A stretch of DNA of 64,000 bases from Streptomyces sp. NBC_00442 (GTDB lineage Bacteria; Actinomycetota; Actinomycetes; Streptomycetales; Streptomycetaceae): positions 4,340,001 to 4,404,000 of the forward strand of contig NZ_CP107918.1 of NCBI RefSeq assembly GCF_036014195.1, written 5' to 3'. The position numbers and the translations under genes are program-made. How positions within the stretch are numbered: the stretch's first letter is position 1; each line of letters opens with the position of its first letter. The notes under the pieces are model-generated. The model did no database searches. It was not told the origin of the DNA and saw nothing but the letters and a program-made list of their open reading frames with translations. Shown here in pieces: positions 8,771 to 17,240 of this stretch.

Positions 8771-9128
8771 GCGCAGTTCCCCGCGCCCCTAACCCCGCTT
8801 TCGTCCGCGGACCGTGCCCGCTTCTCGCGCAGTTCCCCGCGCCCCTAACCCCGCCTTCGTCCGCGGACCGTGCCCGCGTCCCGCGCAGTTCCCCGCGCTC
8901 CTAACCCCGCTTTCGTCCGCGGACCGTGCCCGCTTCCCGCGCAGTTCCCCGCGCCCCTAACCCCGCCTTCGTCCGCGGACCGTGCCCGCGTCCCGCGCAG
9001 TTCCCCGCGCCCCTAACCCCGCCTTCGTCCGCGGACCGTGCCCGCGTCCCGCGCAGTTCCCCGCGCTCCTAACCCCGCTTTCGTCCGCGGACCGTGCCCG
9101 CTTCTCGCGCAGTTCCCCGCGCCCCTGT
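8771..9128. repeat. 56-bp tandem repeat array of GC-rich dispersed element
   Basis: Six full 56-bp units (8771-9106) plus a partial seventh. Each starts GCGCAGTTCCCCGCG, then a CCTAACCCCGC segment and a TCCGCGGACCGTGCCCGC segment. Units differ at a few fixed places (gctttc/gccttc; cttctc/cgtccc), so they form subtypes rather than a single recent expansion. The 800-bp gap 8632-9432 holds two further degenerate copies (8707-8770), this array, a GC-rich stretch with no gene (9129-9338) and two operator copies. The same element, inverted, recurs at 41000-41350. Confidence 0.95.
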
Positions 9129-9338
9129 AGGGCACCCGGCGCCGAGGGGTCGCGCCCGTCGCGGCGGGGCCGCGCAGTGCTGCAGCCCCGCGGCCCATGG
9201 CTACGCGGTGCCGGGCGGAGGCCCAGGGTGGCTGGAAAGGGGGTTTGGGGGTGGCTTGGGGGCGGGCAGGGCTTGCACGCGTCCCACGTACGGGGGCGCT
9301 CGCCCCGCAAGGTCCAGGCTTTGCCCGCACACCGGTTC

Positions 9339-9353
9339 CTGACTGACCGTCAG
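9339..9353. promoter_or_regulatory. Operator copy 2, CTGACTGACCGTCAG
   Basis: One mismatch in the left arm of CTGACGnnnCGTCAG. It is the first of two sites, 24 bp apart centre to centre, upstream of the acyl-CoA synthetase gene; such spacing would put both dimers on nearly the same DNA face. Confidence 0.65.
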
Positions 9354-9362
9354 GTCTGTAAT

Positions 9363-9377
9363 CTGACTGTACGTCAG
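9363..9377. promoter_or_regulatory. Operator copy 3, CTGACTGTACGTCAG
   Basis: One mismatch in the left arm. The preceding bases make TAATCT (9359-9364), a possible -10 box overlapped by the operator; the same TAATCT-operator overlap is seen at 26092. It lies 55 bp before the synthetase start. Confidence 0.7.
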
Positions 9378-9432
9378 TTACCACCGGCACGGCTCCATCA
9401 TGTTGGCCATCGACCCAGGAGCGGGCGGAACG

Positions 9433-11658
9433 ATGCTTGGATCGACTCACGGCACCCTCACGACCGACTTCCGCGCACGGGTGGTCGCCTGCGGCGAACA
9501 GCCCGGCCCCGGCGCCGTCCACGGCAGAGCGGCGGGCGAGGGCGACCTGGACGTCAGCGGCCGCCCGCTGTACGCCGACGTACCGGACCTGGACCGGTTC
9601 TTCCGGCCCGAGTCCGTCGCCGTCATCGGTGCCTCCGATGCCGAGGGACGCCCCAACACCGGCATCACCCGCCAGCTCGTCGACTGGGCCCAGCGGGTCG
9701 GCGCCCGCGTCCACCCCGTCCACCCGACCCGCACCACCGTCTTCGGACTGCCCTGCGTGCCCGCCGTTTCCGACCTGCCGGAACAGGTCGATCTCGCCGT
9801 GCTCCTGGTCGGTGACCCCCTCCCCGTCATCGAGGAACTCGCCGAAGCCAAGGTGAAGTTCGCCGTCGCCTTCGCGTCCGGGTTCGCCGAGACCGGCGAG
9901 CGGGGAGCCGCCGCCCAGGAACGGCTCGCCGCGGCCGTCAAGCGGTCCGGGCTCCGGCTGCTCGGGCCCAACACCAACCTCAACGCCTTCGAGCGCTTCC
10001 GGGACGACCTCGACGGGCCGGCCATCGCCCTCATCACCCAGTCCGGGCACCAGGGCCGGCCCGTTTTCACCCTCCAGGAGCTGGGTGTGCGGCTCTCGCA
10101 CTGGGCGCCCACCGGCAACGAGGCCGACCTCGAAACCTCCGACTTCATCTCCTACTTCGCCGAACGCCCCGAGGTCGGCGCCATCGCCTGTTACGTGGAA
10201 GGGCTCAAGGACGGGCGGGCCTTTCTGCTGGCCGCCGACCGCGCGGCCCGCGCCGGCGTACCCGTGGTGGCCGTGAAGGTCGGCCGCACCGAGGCCGGCG
10301 CGCGCATGGCCGCCTCACACACCGGCAAGCTGACCGGCGCCGACGACGTCGTGGACGCCGCCATGCGTCAGTACGGCGTCATCCGCGTGGACGGCCTCGA
10401 TCAACTCCAGGACACCGCGACCCTGTTGGCAAGGGCCCGCAGGCCGAGTGCCGACGGCGTCGTCGTCTATTCGATCTCCGGTGGCACCGGGGCGCACTTC
10501 TCCGACCTCGCCAGCGCCGCCGGGCTCCACCTGCCGGCCCTCTCCGCCGCCAAACAGGCCGAACTCCACGAGTGGATACCGCCCTACCTCAGCGTCGCCA
10601 ACCCCGTCGACAACGGCGGGCACCCCGTCGGCGACTGGCGCGGCCGGAAAATCATCGACGCGATCCTCGCCGACCCGTCCGTGGGGGTGCTGATCTGCCC
10701 CATCACCGGACCTTTCCCGCCCATGAGCGACAAGCTGGCGCAGGACCTGGTGGACGCGGCGGAACAGACGGACAAGCTGGTGTGCGTGGTGTGGGGCTCG
10801 CCGCTCGGCACCGAGGCCGCCTACCGGGAGACGCTGCTCGGCTCGGACCGGGTCGCCACGTTCCGCACCTTCGCCAACTGCATCGGCGCCGTGCGGGCCC
10901 ACCTCGCCCACCACCGGTTCACCACCGGATACCGCTCCCCGTTCGACGAGGCGCCCCGCGTGCCCTCCCCCTCGTTCCGCAAGGCGCAGGCCCTGATGCG
11001 CCCGGGTCAGCAGCTCAGCGAGCACGCGGCGAAGCAGCTGCTTCGGGCGTACGGGATCCGGGTGCCGCGCGAGCAGCTCGTGACCAGCGCGGCTGCGGCC
11101 GTGCGCGCGGCGGGGCTCGTGGGCTACCCCGTCGTCATGAAGGCCTCGGGCGCCCGCCTCGCCCACAAGAGCGAACTCGGTCTGGTCAAGGTCGGGTTGA
11201 CCTCGGCCAGCCAGATCCGCGACGCCTATCGCGAGCTGACCGACATCGCCCGGTACGAGGGGGTCGACCTGGACGGCATCCTGGTCTGCCAGATGGTCGA
11301 GCGGGGCGTCGAGATGGTCGTCGGCGTCACGCACGACTCGCTGTTCGGGCCCACCGTGACCGTCGGGCTCGGCGGCGTCCTCGTGGAGGTGCTCGGCGAC
11401 TCGGCCGTGCGGGTGCCGCCGTTCGGCGAGGACCAGGCGCGGGACATGCTCGACGAGCTGCGGGGGCGGGCGCTCCTCGACGGCGTACGCGGCGGGCCCC
11501 CGCTGGACGTGGACGCGCTCGTCGAGGTCGTCCTGCGCGTCCAGCGCATGGCCCTCGAACTGGGCGACGAGCTCGCCGAGCTGGACATCAACCCGCTGAT
11601 GGTGCTCCCGCGCGGGCAGGGCGCCGTCGCGCTCGACGCCCTCGCCATCTGCCGCTGA
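9433..11658 (+). CDS. NDP-forming acyl-CoA synthetase, single-chain
   Basis: Acyl-CoA synthetase (acetate-CoA ligase family, NDP-forming) of 741 aa: acid + CoA + ATP gives acyl-CoA + ADP + phosphate. Domain order is a CoA-binding Rossmann domain (SVAVIGASDAEGRPNTGI, near residue 60), two succinyl-CoA-ligase-like domains with the phosphohistidine loop ASHTGKLTG (near residue 300), and a C-terminal ATP-grasp domain (YPVVMKASGARLAHKSELG, near residue 565). ATG at 9433 is chosen over ATG at 9400; neither has a strong Shine-Dalgarno, so this is uncertain. Two operator copies lie upstream and an enoyl-CoA hydratase follows, suggesting it activates an acid intermediate of the regulated pathway. The acid is unknown. 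Confidence 0.88.
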   Translation: MLGSTHGTLTTDFRARVVACGEQPGPGAVHGRAAGEGDLDVSGRPLYADVPDLDRFFRPESVAVIGASDAEGRPNTGITRQLVDWAQRVGARVHPVHPTRTTVFGLPCVPAVSDLPEQVDLAVLLVGDPLPVIEELAEAKVKFAVAFASGFAETGERGAAAQERLAAAVKRSGLRLLGPNTNLNAFERFRDDLDGPAIALITQSGHQGRPVFTLQELGVRLSHWAPTGNEADLETSDFISYFAERPEVGAIACYVEGLKDGRAFLLAADRAARAGVPVVAVKVGRTEAGARMAASHTGKLTGADDVVDAAMRQYGVIRVDGLDQLQDTATLLARARRPSADGVVVYSISGGTGAHFSDLASAAGLHLPALSAAKQAELHEWIPPYLSVANPVDNGGHPVGDWRGRKIIDAILADPSVGVLICPITGPFPPMSDKLAQDLVDAAEQTDKLVCVVWGSPLGTEAAYRETLLGSDRVATFRTFANCIGAVRAHLAHHRFTTGYRSPFDEAPRVPSPSFRKAQALMRPGQQLSEHAAKQLLRAYGIRVPREQLVTSAAAAVRAAGLVGYPVVMKASGARLAHKSELGLVKVGLTSASQIRDAYRELTDIARYEGVDLDGILVCQMVERGVEMVVGVTHDSLFGPTVTVGLGGVLVEVLGDSAVRVPPFGEDQARDMLDELRGRALLDGVRGGPPLDVDALVEVVLRVQRMALELGDELAELDINPLMVLPRGQGAVALDALAICR

Positions 11659-11780
11659 CCCCCACATCATCGCGCGGCCCACCCCGCATCCCCGTACCCC
11701 CCTGTCGCCCATACCGGGCCCTCCCCCCCGTACCGGTCCTCGTACTCGGACCCGTGACCCGCCTCGCTTGGAGCCCCTCC

Positions 11781-12581
11781 ATGGACCCCCTGCACTCATT
11801 GGTACTGCACGCCACTGACAACGGCGTCTCGTGGATCACGCTCAACCGCCCCGATGCCATGAACGCCGTCACCTGGGACCAGCGCGAACGGGTCATCTCG
11901 CTGCTCGGCGCGGCCTCCGCCGACCCTGCCGTACGGGCCGTCGTGATCACTGCCACCGGCAAGGGGTTCTGCGCGGGGGCCGACCTGCGCGGGGCTCCCT
12001 CGACCGGGGGTGAACGGGTCGCGGGGGACGTAGCGCGCACCATCCGCCAGGGCGCCCAACGTCTGATCGGCGCCGTACTGGACTGCGAGAAACCGGTGAT
12101 CGCGGCGGTCAACGGCACCGCCGCCGGCCTCGGCGCCCACCTCGCGCTCGCCTGCGACCTGGTCCTCGCCGCCGAATCGGCCCGGTTCATCGAGGTGTTC
12201 GTACGCCGGGGCCTGGTCCCGGACGGCGGCGGGGCCTATCTGCTGCCGCGCCTCGTGGGACCCCAGCGCGCGAAGGAACTCATGTTCTTCGGGGACGCGC
12301 TCGGGGCGGCCGACGCCGAGCGCATGGGCCTGGTCAACCGTGTGGTCGCGGATGCCGCGCTCCCCGCCATGGCCAAGGAATGGGCCGAGCGGCTCGCCGC
12401 CGGGCCGACCCGCGCCATCGCCCTCACCAAGCAGCTGGTGAACGCCTCCCTGGACACCGACCGCGCCGCCGCGTTCGCGGCCGAGGCCTGGGCCCAGGAG
12501 ATCAACATGACCACGCGGGACGCCAACGAGGGTGTGGCGGGCTTCGTGGAACGACGCACGCCCAAGTACCGCGGTTTGTAG
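11781..12581 (+). CDS. Enoyl-CoA hydratase/isomerase family protein
   Basis: Crotonase-fold protein of 266 aa. Oxyanion-hole segments are GKGFCAGADLRG and NGTAAGLGAHLALACDLV; the active-site helix is RRGLVPDGGGAYLLPRLVG, with Asp where classical hydratases often carry the second Glu. It probably hydrates or isomerises an enoyl-CoA. ATG at 11781 gives the usual N-terminus for the family. It follows the acyl-CoA synthetase by 122 bp on the same strand without a visible terminator or operator, so it is probably co-transcribed with it. Confidence 0.9.
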   Translation: MDPLHSLVLHATDNGVSWITLNRPDAMNAVTWDQRERVISLLGAASADPAVRAVVITATGKGFCAGADLRGAPSTGGERVAGDVARTIRQGAQRLIGAVLDCEKPVIAAVNGTAAGLGAHLALACDLVLAAESARFIEVFVRRGLVPDGGGAYLLPRLVGPQRAKELMFFGDALGAADAERMGLVNRVVADAALPAMAKEWAERLAAGPTRAIALTKQLVNASLDTDRAAAFAAEAWAQEINMTTRDANEGVAGFVERRTPKYRGL

Positions 12582-12682
12582 GGGGGTGTGGGCCGACGGG
12601 CGAGTCCCGACCCCCGGCCCACAACACCCATCCCCGGCTCCCGCTTCCCGGCCCCCGCTCCCCGCTCTCCGGGGGTTCTCAT

Positions 12683-12697
12683 CTGACGCATCGTCAG
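12683..12697. promoter_or_regulatory. Operator copy 4, CTGACGCATCGTCAG
   Basis: Perfect 6+3+6 palindrome ending only 5 bp before the ATG at 12703. The transcript of the flavin reductase must therefore be leaderless or start inside the site, unless a later start (12712-12730) is used. Confidence 0.75.
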
Positions 12698-12702
12698 GTT
12701 CA

Positions 12703-13323
12703 ATGGGTGACGTGATGGGACACGCAGGGATGGCGGCCACCGTCGTCCGATACCTCAGGTCCGTCGGCGCCGCCACGGTCGCCGAGCCCGTCGAGTTCTT
12801 GCCCCGGCCGGATCTTCGGGCCGTCCGGGACGACGAACGGGCGCCCCTCGATCCCGCGCTGTTCCGGCGCGTGCTCGGGCAGTTCGCCAGTGGGGTCACC
12901 GTCATCACCGCCGAGGACCCGGGCGGGCCGACCGGCTTCGCCTGCCAGTCCTTCGCCTCGCTCTCCCTCGACCCGCCCCTGGTCGCCTTCATGGTCGCCC
13001 GCACCTCGACGACCTGGCCGCGCATCGCGCAGGCCGGGGTGTTCTGCGTGAACATCCTGGGGGCCGAACAGGGCTCACTGTGCAGGGGGTTCGCGGTCAG
13101 TGGGGCCGACAAGTTCGCCGGGGTCGCTCATCGTCCCGCGCCGGCGACGGGGTCGCCACTGCTCGACGGGGTGGCCGCGTGGGTCGACTGCCGTGTCCAC
13201 GCGGTGCACACGGGTGGGGATCACCTCATTGTGGTGGGGCGGGTCGAGGGGCTGGGGGAGGGCGGGGAGGGGGTTGGTCCTCTGCTCTTCCACCGGGGGC
13301 GGTTCGGGCAGTTCACCACCTGA
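12703..13323 (+). CDS. Flavin reductase family protein (HsaB-like)
   Basis: NAD(P)H:flavin oxidoreductase of 206 aa that would supply reduced FMN/FAD to a partner oxygenase. The core begins LFRRVLGQFASGVTVITAE (near residue 52), followed by GFACQSFASLSLDPPLV, the flavin-binding signature shared with HsaB and related reductases. The first ~45 residues are an extra N-terminal segment. ATG at 12703 is the most upstream start after the operator, but GTG 12712, ATG 12715 or ATG 12730 would also fit. A two-component oxygenase partner is not obvious in the window. Confidence 0.85.
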   Translation: MGDVMGHAGMAATVVRYLRSVGAATVAEPVEFLPRPDLRAVRDDERAPLDPALFRRVLGQFASGVTVITAEDPGGPTGFACQSFASLSLDPPLVAFMVARTSTTWPRIAQAGVFCVNILGAEQGSLCRGFAVSGADKFAGVAHRPAPATGSPLLDGVAAWVDCRVHAVHTGGDHLIVVGRVEGLGEGGEGVGPLLFHRGRFGQFTT

Positions 13324-13413
13324 CCCCGCGGCCCGCCGCGACCCCCGCCGCGACCCCCTCGGAGTGTCGCAGAGGGGAGGGGAGGGGGGATCGGGGGCTC
13401 CCGGGGTCCGGGG

Positions 13414-14598
13414 CTACCCGCGGCCCAGGACGACCGTTCCGGAGGAGCAGAACCAACCCCCCGTCCCCGAGGCCACCGCCACCTCGGGAAGGCTGCCGTC
13501 GGCCCGACGGACCTGCCCCGCCCCGCTCTCCCCGCGCAGCTGCCGCACCGCCTCCACCAGGAGGAACAGCCCCCGCATCCCGGGATGACAGGCGGAGAGC
13601 CCGCCGCCGTCGGTGTTGACGGGCAGGCTCCCGCCCCGCAGCAGCCGCCCCTTCTCGACGAACGCCCCGCCCTCCCCCTTCGCGCAGAACCCCAGGTCCT
13701 CCAGCGTCACCAGGGTCATATAGGTGAACGCGTCGTAGATCTCGGCCAGGTCCACGTCGCCGGGCCGCACCCCCGCCCGCTCGAAGGCGATCCGGCCCGA
13801 CTCCGCCGCCGGGGACACCGTGAAGTCCTGCCACTGCGACATCGCCGTGTGGGAGACCGACGTGCCCGAACCCAGCACCCATACCGGCGATTTGACGGTG
13901 TCCGGCACGTACTCCTCGGCCGCGAGCAGTACCGCGCAGCCGCCGTCGGAGCGTATGCAGCAGTGCAGCTTGGTGAAGGGGTCCGCGATCATCGGCCCGG
14001 ACAGCACTTCGTCGACGGTGATCGGGTCGCTGAACATCGCGTCCGGGTTGGTGGCCGCGTTCGCCCGCGCCTGCACGGCCACCTCGGCCAACTGCTCGAT
14101 CGTCGTGCCGAATTGGTGCATGTGGCGTCGCGCGGCCATCGCGTACTTGGCGATCAGCGTGTGGCCGTACGGCGCCTCGAACTGGAGCGGCCCCCGGCTG
14201 CCGAAGGAGAGGTTCGAGGTGCGCCGCCCCGCCTTGATGTCGGCGCGCGCGGTCGACCCGTACACCAGGAGGACGGCGCGCGCGTGCCCGGCGGCGATCG
14301 CTTCGGCGGCGTGCGCGGCCATGACCTCCCAGGTGGCGCCTCCGACGGAGGTGGAGTCGACCCAGGTGGGCCGGAGCCCGAGGTACTCGGCGACCTCCAC
14401 CGGCGCGAGCGTGCCGAGCCCGGCCGAGCCGAACCCGTCGATGACGCCGCGGTCGAGCCCGGAGTCGGCGAGCGCGCGCCGGGCGGCCTGGGCGTGCAGG
14501 GCGTAGGGGGTGAGGTCGTCCACGCGTCCGGTGTCGGACAGTGCGACGCCGACGACAGCGACCTTGCGGGGGCGATGTGCTGAGGGCGAGGAGGACAT
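13414..14598 (-). CDS. Ltp-type thiolase-fold protein (lipid-transfer/SCP-x family)
   Basis: Thiolase-fold protein of 394 aa. GGGLSACHPGMRG near the C-terminus is the SCP-x/Ltp signature. The loop where degradative thiolases carry the nucleophilic Cys reads STSVGGAT with no Cys, as in Ltp2-type aldolases, which cleave by a retro-aldol reaction together with a DUF35 protein. I infer an aldolase-like or non-classical role. It is monocistronic and no DUF35 gene adjoins it; the DUF35 protein at 6281-6727 is a candidate partner. ATG at 14598 lies 4 bp from the operator at 14603-14617, so its message is probably leaderless. Confidence 0.88.
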   Translation of the reverse strand: MSSSPSAHRPRKVAVVGVALSDTGRVDDLTPYALHAQAARRALADSGLDRGVIDGFGSAGLGTLAPVEVAEYLGLRPTWVDSTSVGGATWEVMAAHAAEAIAAGHARAVLLVYGSTARADIKAGRRTSNLSFGSRGPLQFEAPYGHTLIAKYAMAARRHMHQFGTTIEQLAEVAVQARANAATNPDAMFSDPITVDEVLSGPMIADPFTKLHCCIRSDGGCAVLLAAEEYVPDTVKSPVWVLGSGTSVSHTAMSQWQDFTVSPAAESGRIAFERAGVRPGDVDLAEIYDAFTYMTLVTLEDLGFCAKGEGGAFVEKGRLLRGGSLPVNTDGGGLSACHPGMRGLFLLVEAVRQLRGESGAGQVRRADGSLPEVAVASGTGGWFCSSGTVVLGRG

Positions 14599-14602
14599 GA
14601 AT

Positions 14603-14617
14603 CTGACGGTACATCAG
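14603..14617. promoter_or_regulatory. Operator copy 5, CTGACGGTACATCAG
   Basis: One mismatch in the right arm. It directly abuts the start of the thiolase gene on the minus strand (4 bp). Confidence 0.65.
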
Positions 14618-14687
14618 ATACGGGGCCGGCAGGAGGCGTCGAACAACTCCGTGCGCGGGCTGTGCATCTGTCGGCTCCGCGCCTAAC

Positions 14688-14702
14688 ATGACGCCCCGTC
14701 AG
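14688..14702. promoter_or_regulatory. Operator copy 6, ATGACGCCCCGTCAG
   Basis: One mismatch in the left arm. It lies 35 bp before the acyl-CoA dehydrogenase start. TAACAT (14684-14689) overlaps its left end and could be the -10 box. Together with copy 5 it controls a divergent pair with one site per gene. Confidence 0.65.
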
Positions 14703-14737
14703 TTCAGAGGCACGGCCTCTGGGGGAGGAGCCCGCCG

Positions 14738-15925
14738 ATGGACGCCACCTTCACCGCGGAACAGGACGAGATCCGCCGCACCCTGCACGAACTGCTCGCC
14801 AAGCACTGCCGCCCACAGGACGTGAAGAGCGCGGTCCGCACGCCGCTCGGGCACGACGCCGCGCTCTGGGGCCGGCTCTCCGCCGAGCTCGGACTCGCGG
14901 GCCTCGCGCTGCCCGAGGCGTACGGGGGAGTCGGCTGCACCCCGGTCGAACTCGCCCTGGCCTGCGAGGAGGTGGGCCGCGCCCTGCTGCCCTCGCCGCT
15001 GCTCGCGACGGCCGTGCTCGCGGCCCCGCTCATCGCCGCCCTCGGTACCGAGGCCCAGAAGGCCGAGCTGCTTCCGCCCCTGGCCCGCGGTGAGCGGAGC
15101 GCCACCCTGGTGGTGCCCGGCACCGGCCTCGCGCTCGCGCTCGGGCTCACCGGAACGGGCGAGGACGGCGCGTGGGCCGGCGGCGGCCGGGCCGGAGGCG
15201 TGCAGGCCGGGCATGCGCCGGACGGCGGATGGCGGCTGTACGGGGAGGCCGCGCAGGTGCTCGACGGGCACAGCGCCCACCTGCTCCTGGTCGCCGCGCA
15301 CACCGGCGGGTTCGCTCGCAGCCGCACCCTCCTCTTCGCCGTACGCGGCGATGCGGCGGGCCTGCGCCGCACCCGGCAGACCACCCTCGACGAGACCCGC
15401 ACGCAGGCGCGGGTCCAACTGCGCGATGTCGAAGGACAGTTGCTCGGGCCCGACGACTCCACCGATCCGCACGCCGCGCTCGCCGCCGTAGGCCGCAGCG
15501 CCGCGGCCTGTCTGGCCGCCGAGGCGGTCGGGGCGGCGAGCGAGGCGCTGGAGCGGACGGTGGCGTACGTGAAGGAGCGCGAGCAGTTCGGGCGGGCCAT
15601 CGGATCCTTCCAGGCGGTCAAGCACCGGCTCGCCGACCTGTACGTCCAGGTGCAGGCGGCACGGTCGGCGGCGTACTACGCGGCCTGGGACCCCGGCGCG
15701 GGCGCCCTCGCGCTCGCCCAGGGGCTCGACGCGCTGCGGTCAGCCGCCTCCGAGGCGGTCCAGCTGCACGGCGGCATCGGCTTCACGTGGGAACACGAGG
15801 CGCACCTCTACTTCAAGCGGGCCGCCGCCGACGAACTGCTCTTCGGGCCCGTGCACCGGCTGCGCGGACACGCCGCGGAGCAGGCCGGTCTGTTCGGCCC
15901 CGCCGCGCACGAGGTGACGGCGTGA
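14738..15925 (+). CDS. Acyl-CoA dehydrogenase (FadE type)
   Basis: Flavin-dependent acyl-CoA dehydrogenase of 395 aa. N-terminal helical domain with LAGLALPEAYGGVGCTPVEL, C-terminal domain with REQFGRAIGSFQAVKHRLAD and the signature LHGGIGFTWEHEAHLYFKRA. The last is typical of the FadE subunits of actinobacterial steroid and cholesterol-type pathways, which often work as heterotetramers. No second FadE gene is nearby, so a homomeric enzyme or a partner elsewhere is possible. ATG at 14738 is preceded by GGGGGAGG at good spacing. The following gene overlaps its stop (GTGA). Confidence 0.92.
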   Translation: MDATFTAEQDEIRRTLHELLAKHCRPQDVKSAVRTPLGHDAALWGRLSAELGLAGLALPEAYGGVGCTPVELALACEEVGRALLPSPLLATAVLAAPLIAALGTEAQKAELLPPLARGERSATLVVPGTGLALALGLTGTGEDGAWAGGGRAGGVQAGHAPDGGWRLYGEAAQVLDGHSAHLLLVAAHTGGFARSRTLLFAVRGDAAGLRRTRQTTLDETRTQARVQLRDVEGQLLGPDDSTDPHAALAAVGRSAAACLAAEAVGAASEALERTVAYVKEREQFGRAIGSFQAVKHRLADLYVQVQAARSAAYYAAWDPGAGALALAQGLDALRSAASEAVQLHGGIGFTWEHEAHLYFKRAAADELLFGPVHRLRGHAAEQAGLFGPAAHEVTA

Positions 15926-16446
15926 AGCCCGGGGCCGCCAAGGCCGCGCCGGGGGTGCGGCTCATGCGGAGGGTGTCCTCGACACGGGCGTTCGCCAGGG
16001 TCGCCCCGCACGTCGTGCCCGCGATGGACCGGGCCGTCCACCGCCTCACCCGGGGCAAGGTCTTGCTCAGCGCGCAGATGCTGCCCGGCGTCGTCCTGAC
16101 CGCGCGCGGCGCCAAGTCCGGTCTGGCGCGCAGCACTCCGCTGGCCTGCATGCCGCTTGAGGAGAGCGGGGCGTGGGTGCTCATCGGGTCCAACTTCGGC
16201 CGGCCCGGCCACCCGGCGTGGACCGCGAACCTGCTCGCCCATCCGGATGCCGAGATCAGCTGGAAGGGCCGGGACATCGCGGTGCGGGCCCGGCTGCTCG
16301 AAGGGGCGGAGCGTGCCGCGGCCTGGCGGGCCGCGCTCGACTTCTGGCCGCCGTACGCCACGTATCAGTCCAGGATCGAGCGCGAGATCCGGCTCTTCCG
16401 CCTGGAGCCGAGAGCCGACGGGCCCAGGGCTCAAGGGGCGCCCTGA
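15922..16446 (+). CDS. Deazaflavin (F420)-dependent nitroreductase family protein
   Basis: Protein of 174 aa of the Ddn-like split-barrel family that uses F420H2. The segment VVLTARGAKSGLARSTPL and WVLIGSNFGRPGHPAWTANL are the characteristic core. GTG at 15922 overlaps the stop of the acyl-CoA dehydrogenase gene (GTGA), so the two are coupled and probably work on related intermediates. F420 use fits with fbiC and the LLM oxidoreductases elsewhere in the window. The physiological substrate is unknown. Confidence 0.85.
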   Translation: MKPGAAKAAPGVRLMRRVSSTRAFARVAPHVVPAMDRAVHRLTRGKVLLSAQMLPGVVLTARGAKSGLARSTPLACMPLEESGAWVLIGSNFGRPGHPAWTANLLAHPDAEISWKGRDIAVRARLLEGAERAAAWRAALDFWPPYATYQSRIEREIRLFRLEPRADGPRAQGAP

Positions 16447-16505
16447 GGAGCCGCCCCGGGGCGCCGGGACCCGGGGATCCGGGATCGGAGGGGCGAAGAC
16501 GCAAA

Positions 16506-16550
16506 CGCCGACGGCGGTCATCCCCTCACGGGGGTGAACCGCCGTCGGCG
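16506..16550. terminator. Strong bidirectional hairpin terminator
   Basis: A 13-bp perfect outer stem (16506-16518 with 16538-16550, CGCCGACGGCGGT) is capped by an inner CCCC/GGGG stem. It lies between the convergent nitroreductase and TetR genes and can end both transcripts. Confidence 0.85.
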
Positions 16551-16592
16551 CGACAGGACTTGCTCGGCGGACGGTGTGCGCGCGTACTCCCG

Positions 16593-17240
16593 CTATTTCG
16601 TCGGCTTCTTGCCCGTGATGCCCAGGTGGACCAAGAGCGCCAGGTTCGGCCGGAGTTCGGCCTGCTTGACGCCCCAGGTCTGGAAGCCCTTCTGGTGCGA
16701 GGCCACCGACGCGAGCATCGCCACGAGGGAGCCGGCCATCGCCGCGGGGCTGACGTCCTTGTCGACCTTGCCCTTGGTCTGGAGGTCGGTGACCGCGTCC
16801 GTAAGGGAGTTGGTGACCGAGTTCAGGATCTTCATGCGGATCTTGTAGAAGCGTTTGTCGCCCTCGGCCGCGCCCAGGTCGACGACCCGCAGGATCGCGT
16901 CGTTCTTGCGCCAGAAGTCGAGGAAGCCCTCCACGAGTTCCTCGGCCGTCTGCCAGCCCGCCCGGCCGACCCAGGAGCGGCCCTCGACCAGAGCGGTCAA
17001 CCCGGCGCCCTCCTTGGCCATTTCCTCCGCGATCTCCAGGACGGCGCCCTCGACGTCGGGGAAGTACTGGTAGAAGGTCGCGGGTGAAGTGCCCGCCTTC
17101 CGGGCCACATCGATGACTTTTACGTCCCGGTACGGCGACGAGCTGAGCATTTCACTGAGGCAGTCGAGCAGCTTCTGCCGTGTCGCCTGGCCGCGTCGGC
17201 CGGCCACGCGGCCGTCGACGGTGCGTACTTGTCCTGTCAT
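16593..17240 (-). CDS. TetR-family transcriptional regulator
   Basis: Repressor-type protein of 215 aa. The N-terminal helix-turn-helix (RQKLLDCLSEML, then VIDVARKAGTSPATFYQYF, residues ~20-65) is followed by an all-helical ligand domain (WRKNDAILRVVDLGAAEGD, FYKIRMKILNSVTNSL). It is divergent from the VOC gene beside afsK, the position of a TetR gene in the S. coelicolor afs locus as I recall it. It is the only TetR gene in the window and so the local candidate for binding CTGACGnnnCGTCAG. Its own start is preceded by a half-site: on its strand CTGACGGCATGACAG (17248 down to 17234) has a perfect left arm and a degenerate right arm. There is no clear Shine-Dalgarno. Confidence 0.92.
   Translation of the reverse strand: MTGQVRTVDGRVAGRRGQATRQKLLDCLSEMLSSSPYRDVKVIDVARKAGTSPATFYQYFPDVEGAVLEIAEEMAKEGAGLTALVEGRSWVGRAGWQTAEELVEGFLDFWRKNDAILRVVDLGAAEGDKRFYKIRMKILNSVTNSLTDAVTDLQTKGKVDKDVSPAAMAGSLVAMLASVASHQKGFQTWGVKQAELRPNLALLVHLGITGKKPTK

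Noticed and set aside
8771..9128. Array considered as a CRISPR
   Set aside because: Units are contiguous 56-mers with no unique spacers between repeats and no cas genes nearby.
13324..13413. C-rich/G-rich stretch considered as a terminator between the flavin reductase and thiolase genes
   Set aside because: Only a short imperfect stem can be formed; not convincing.
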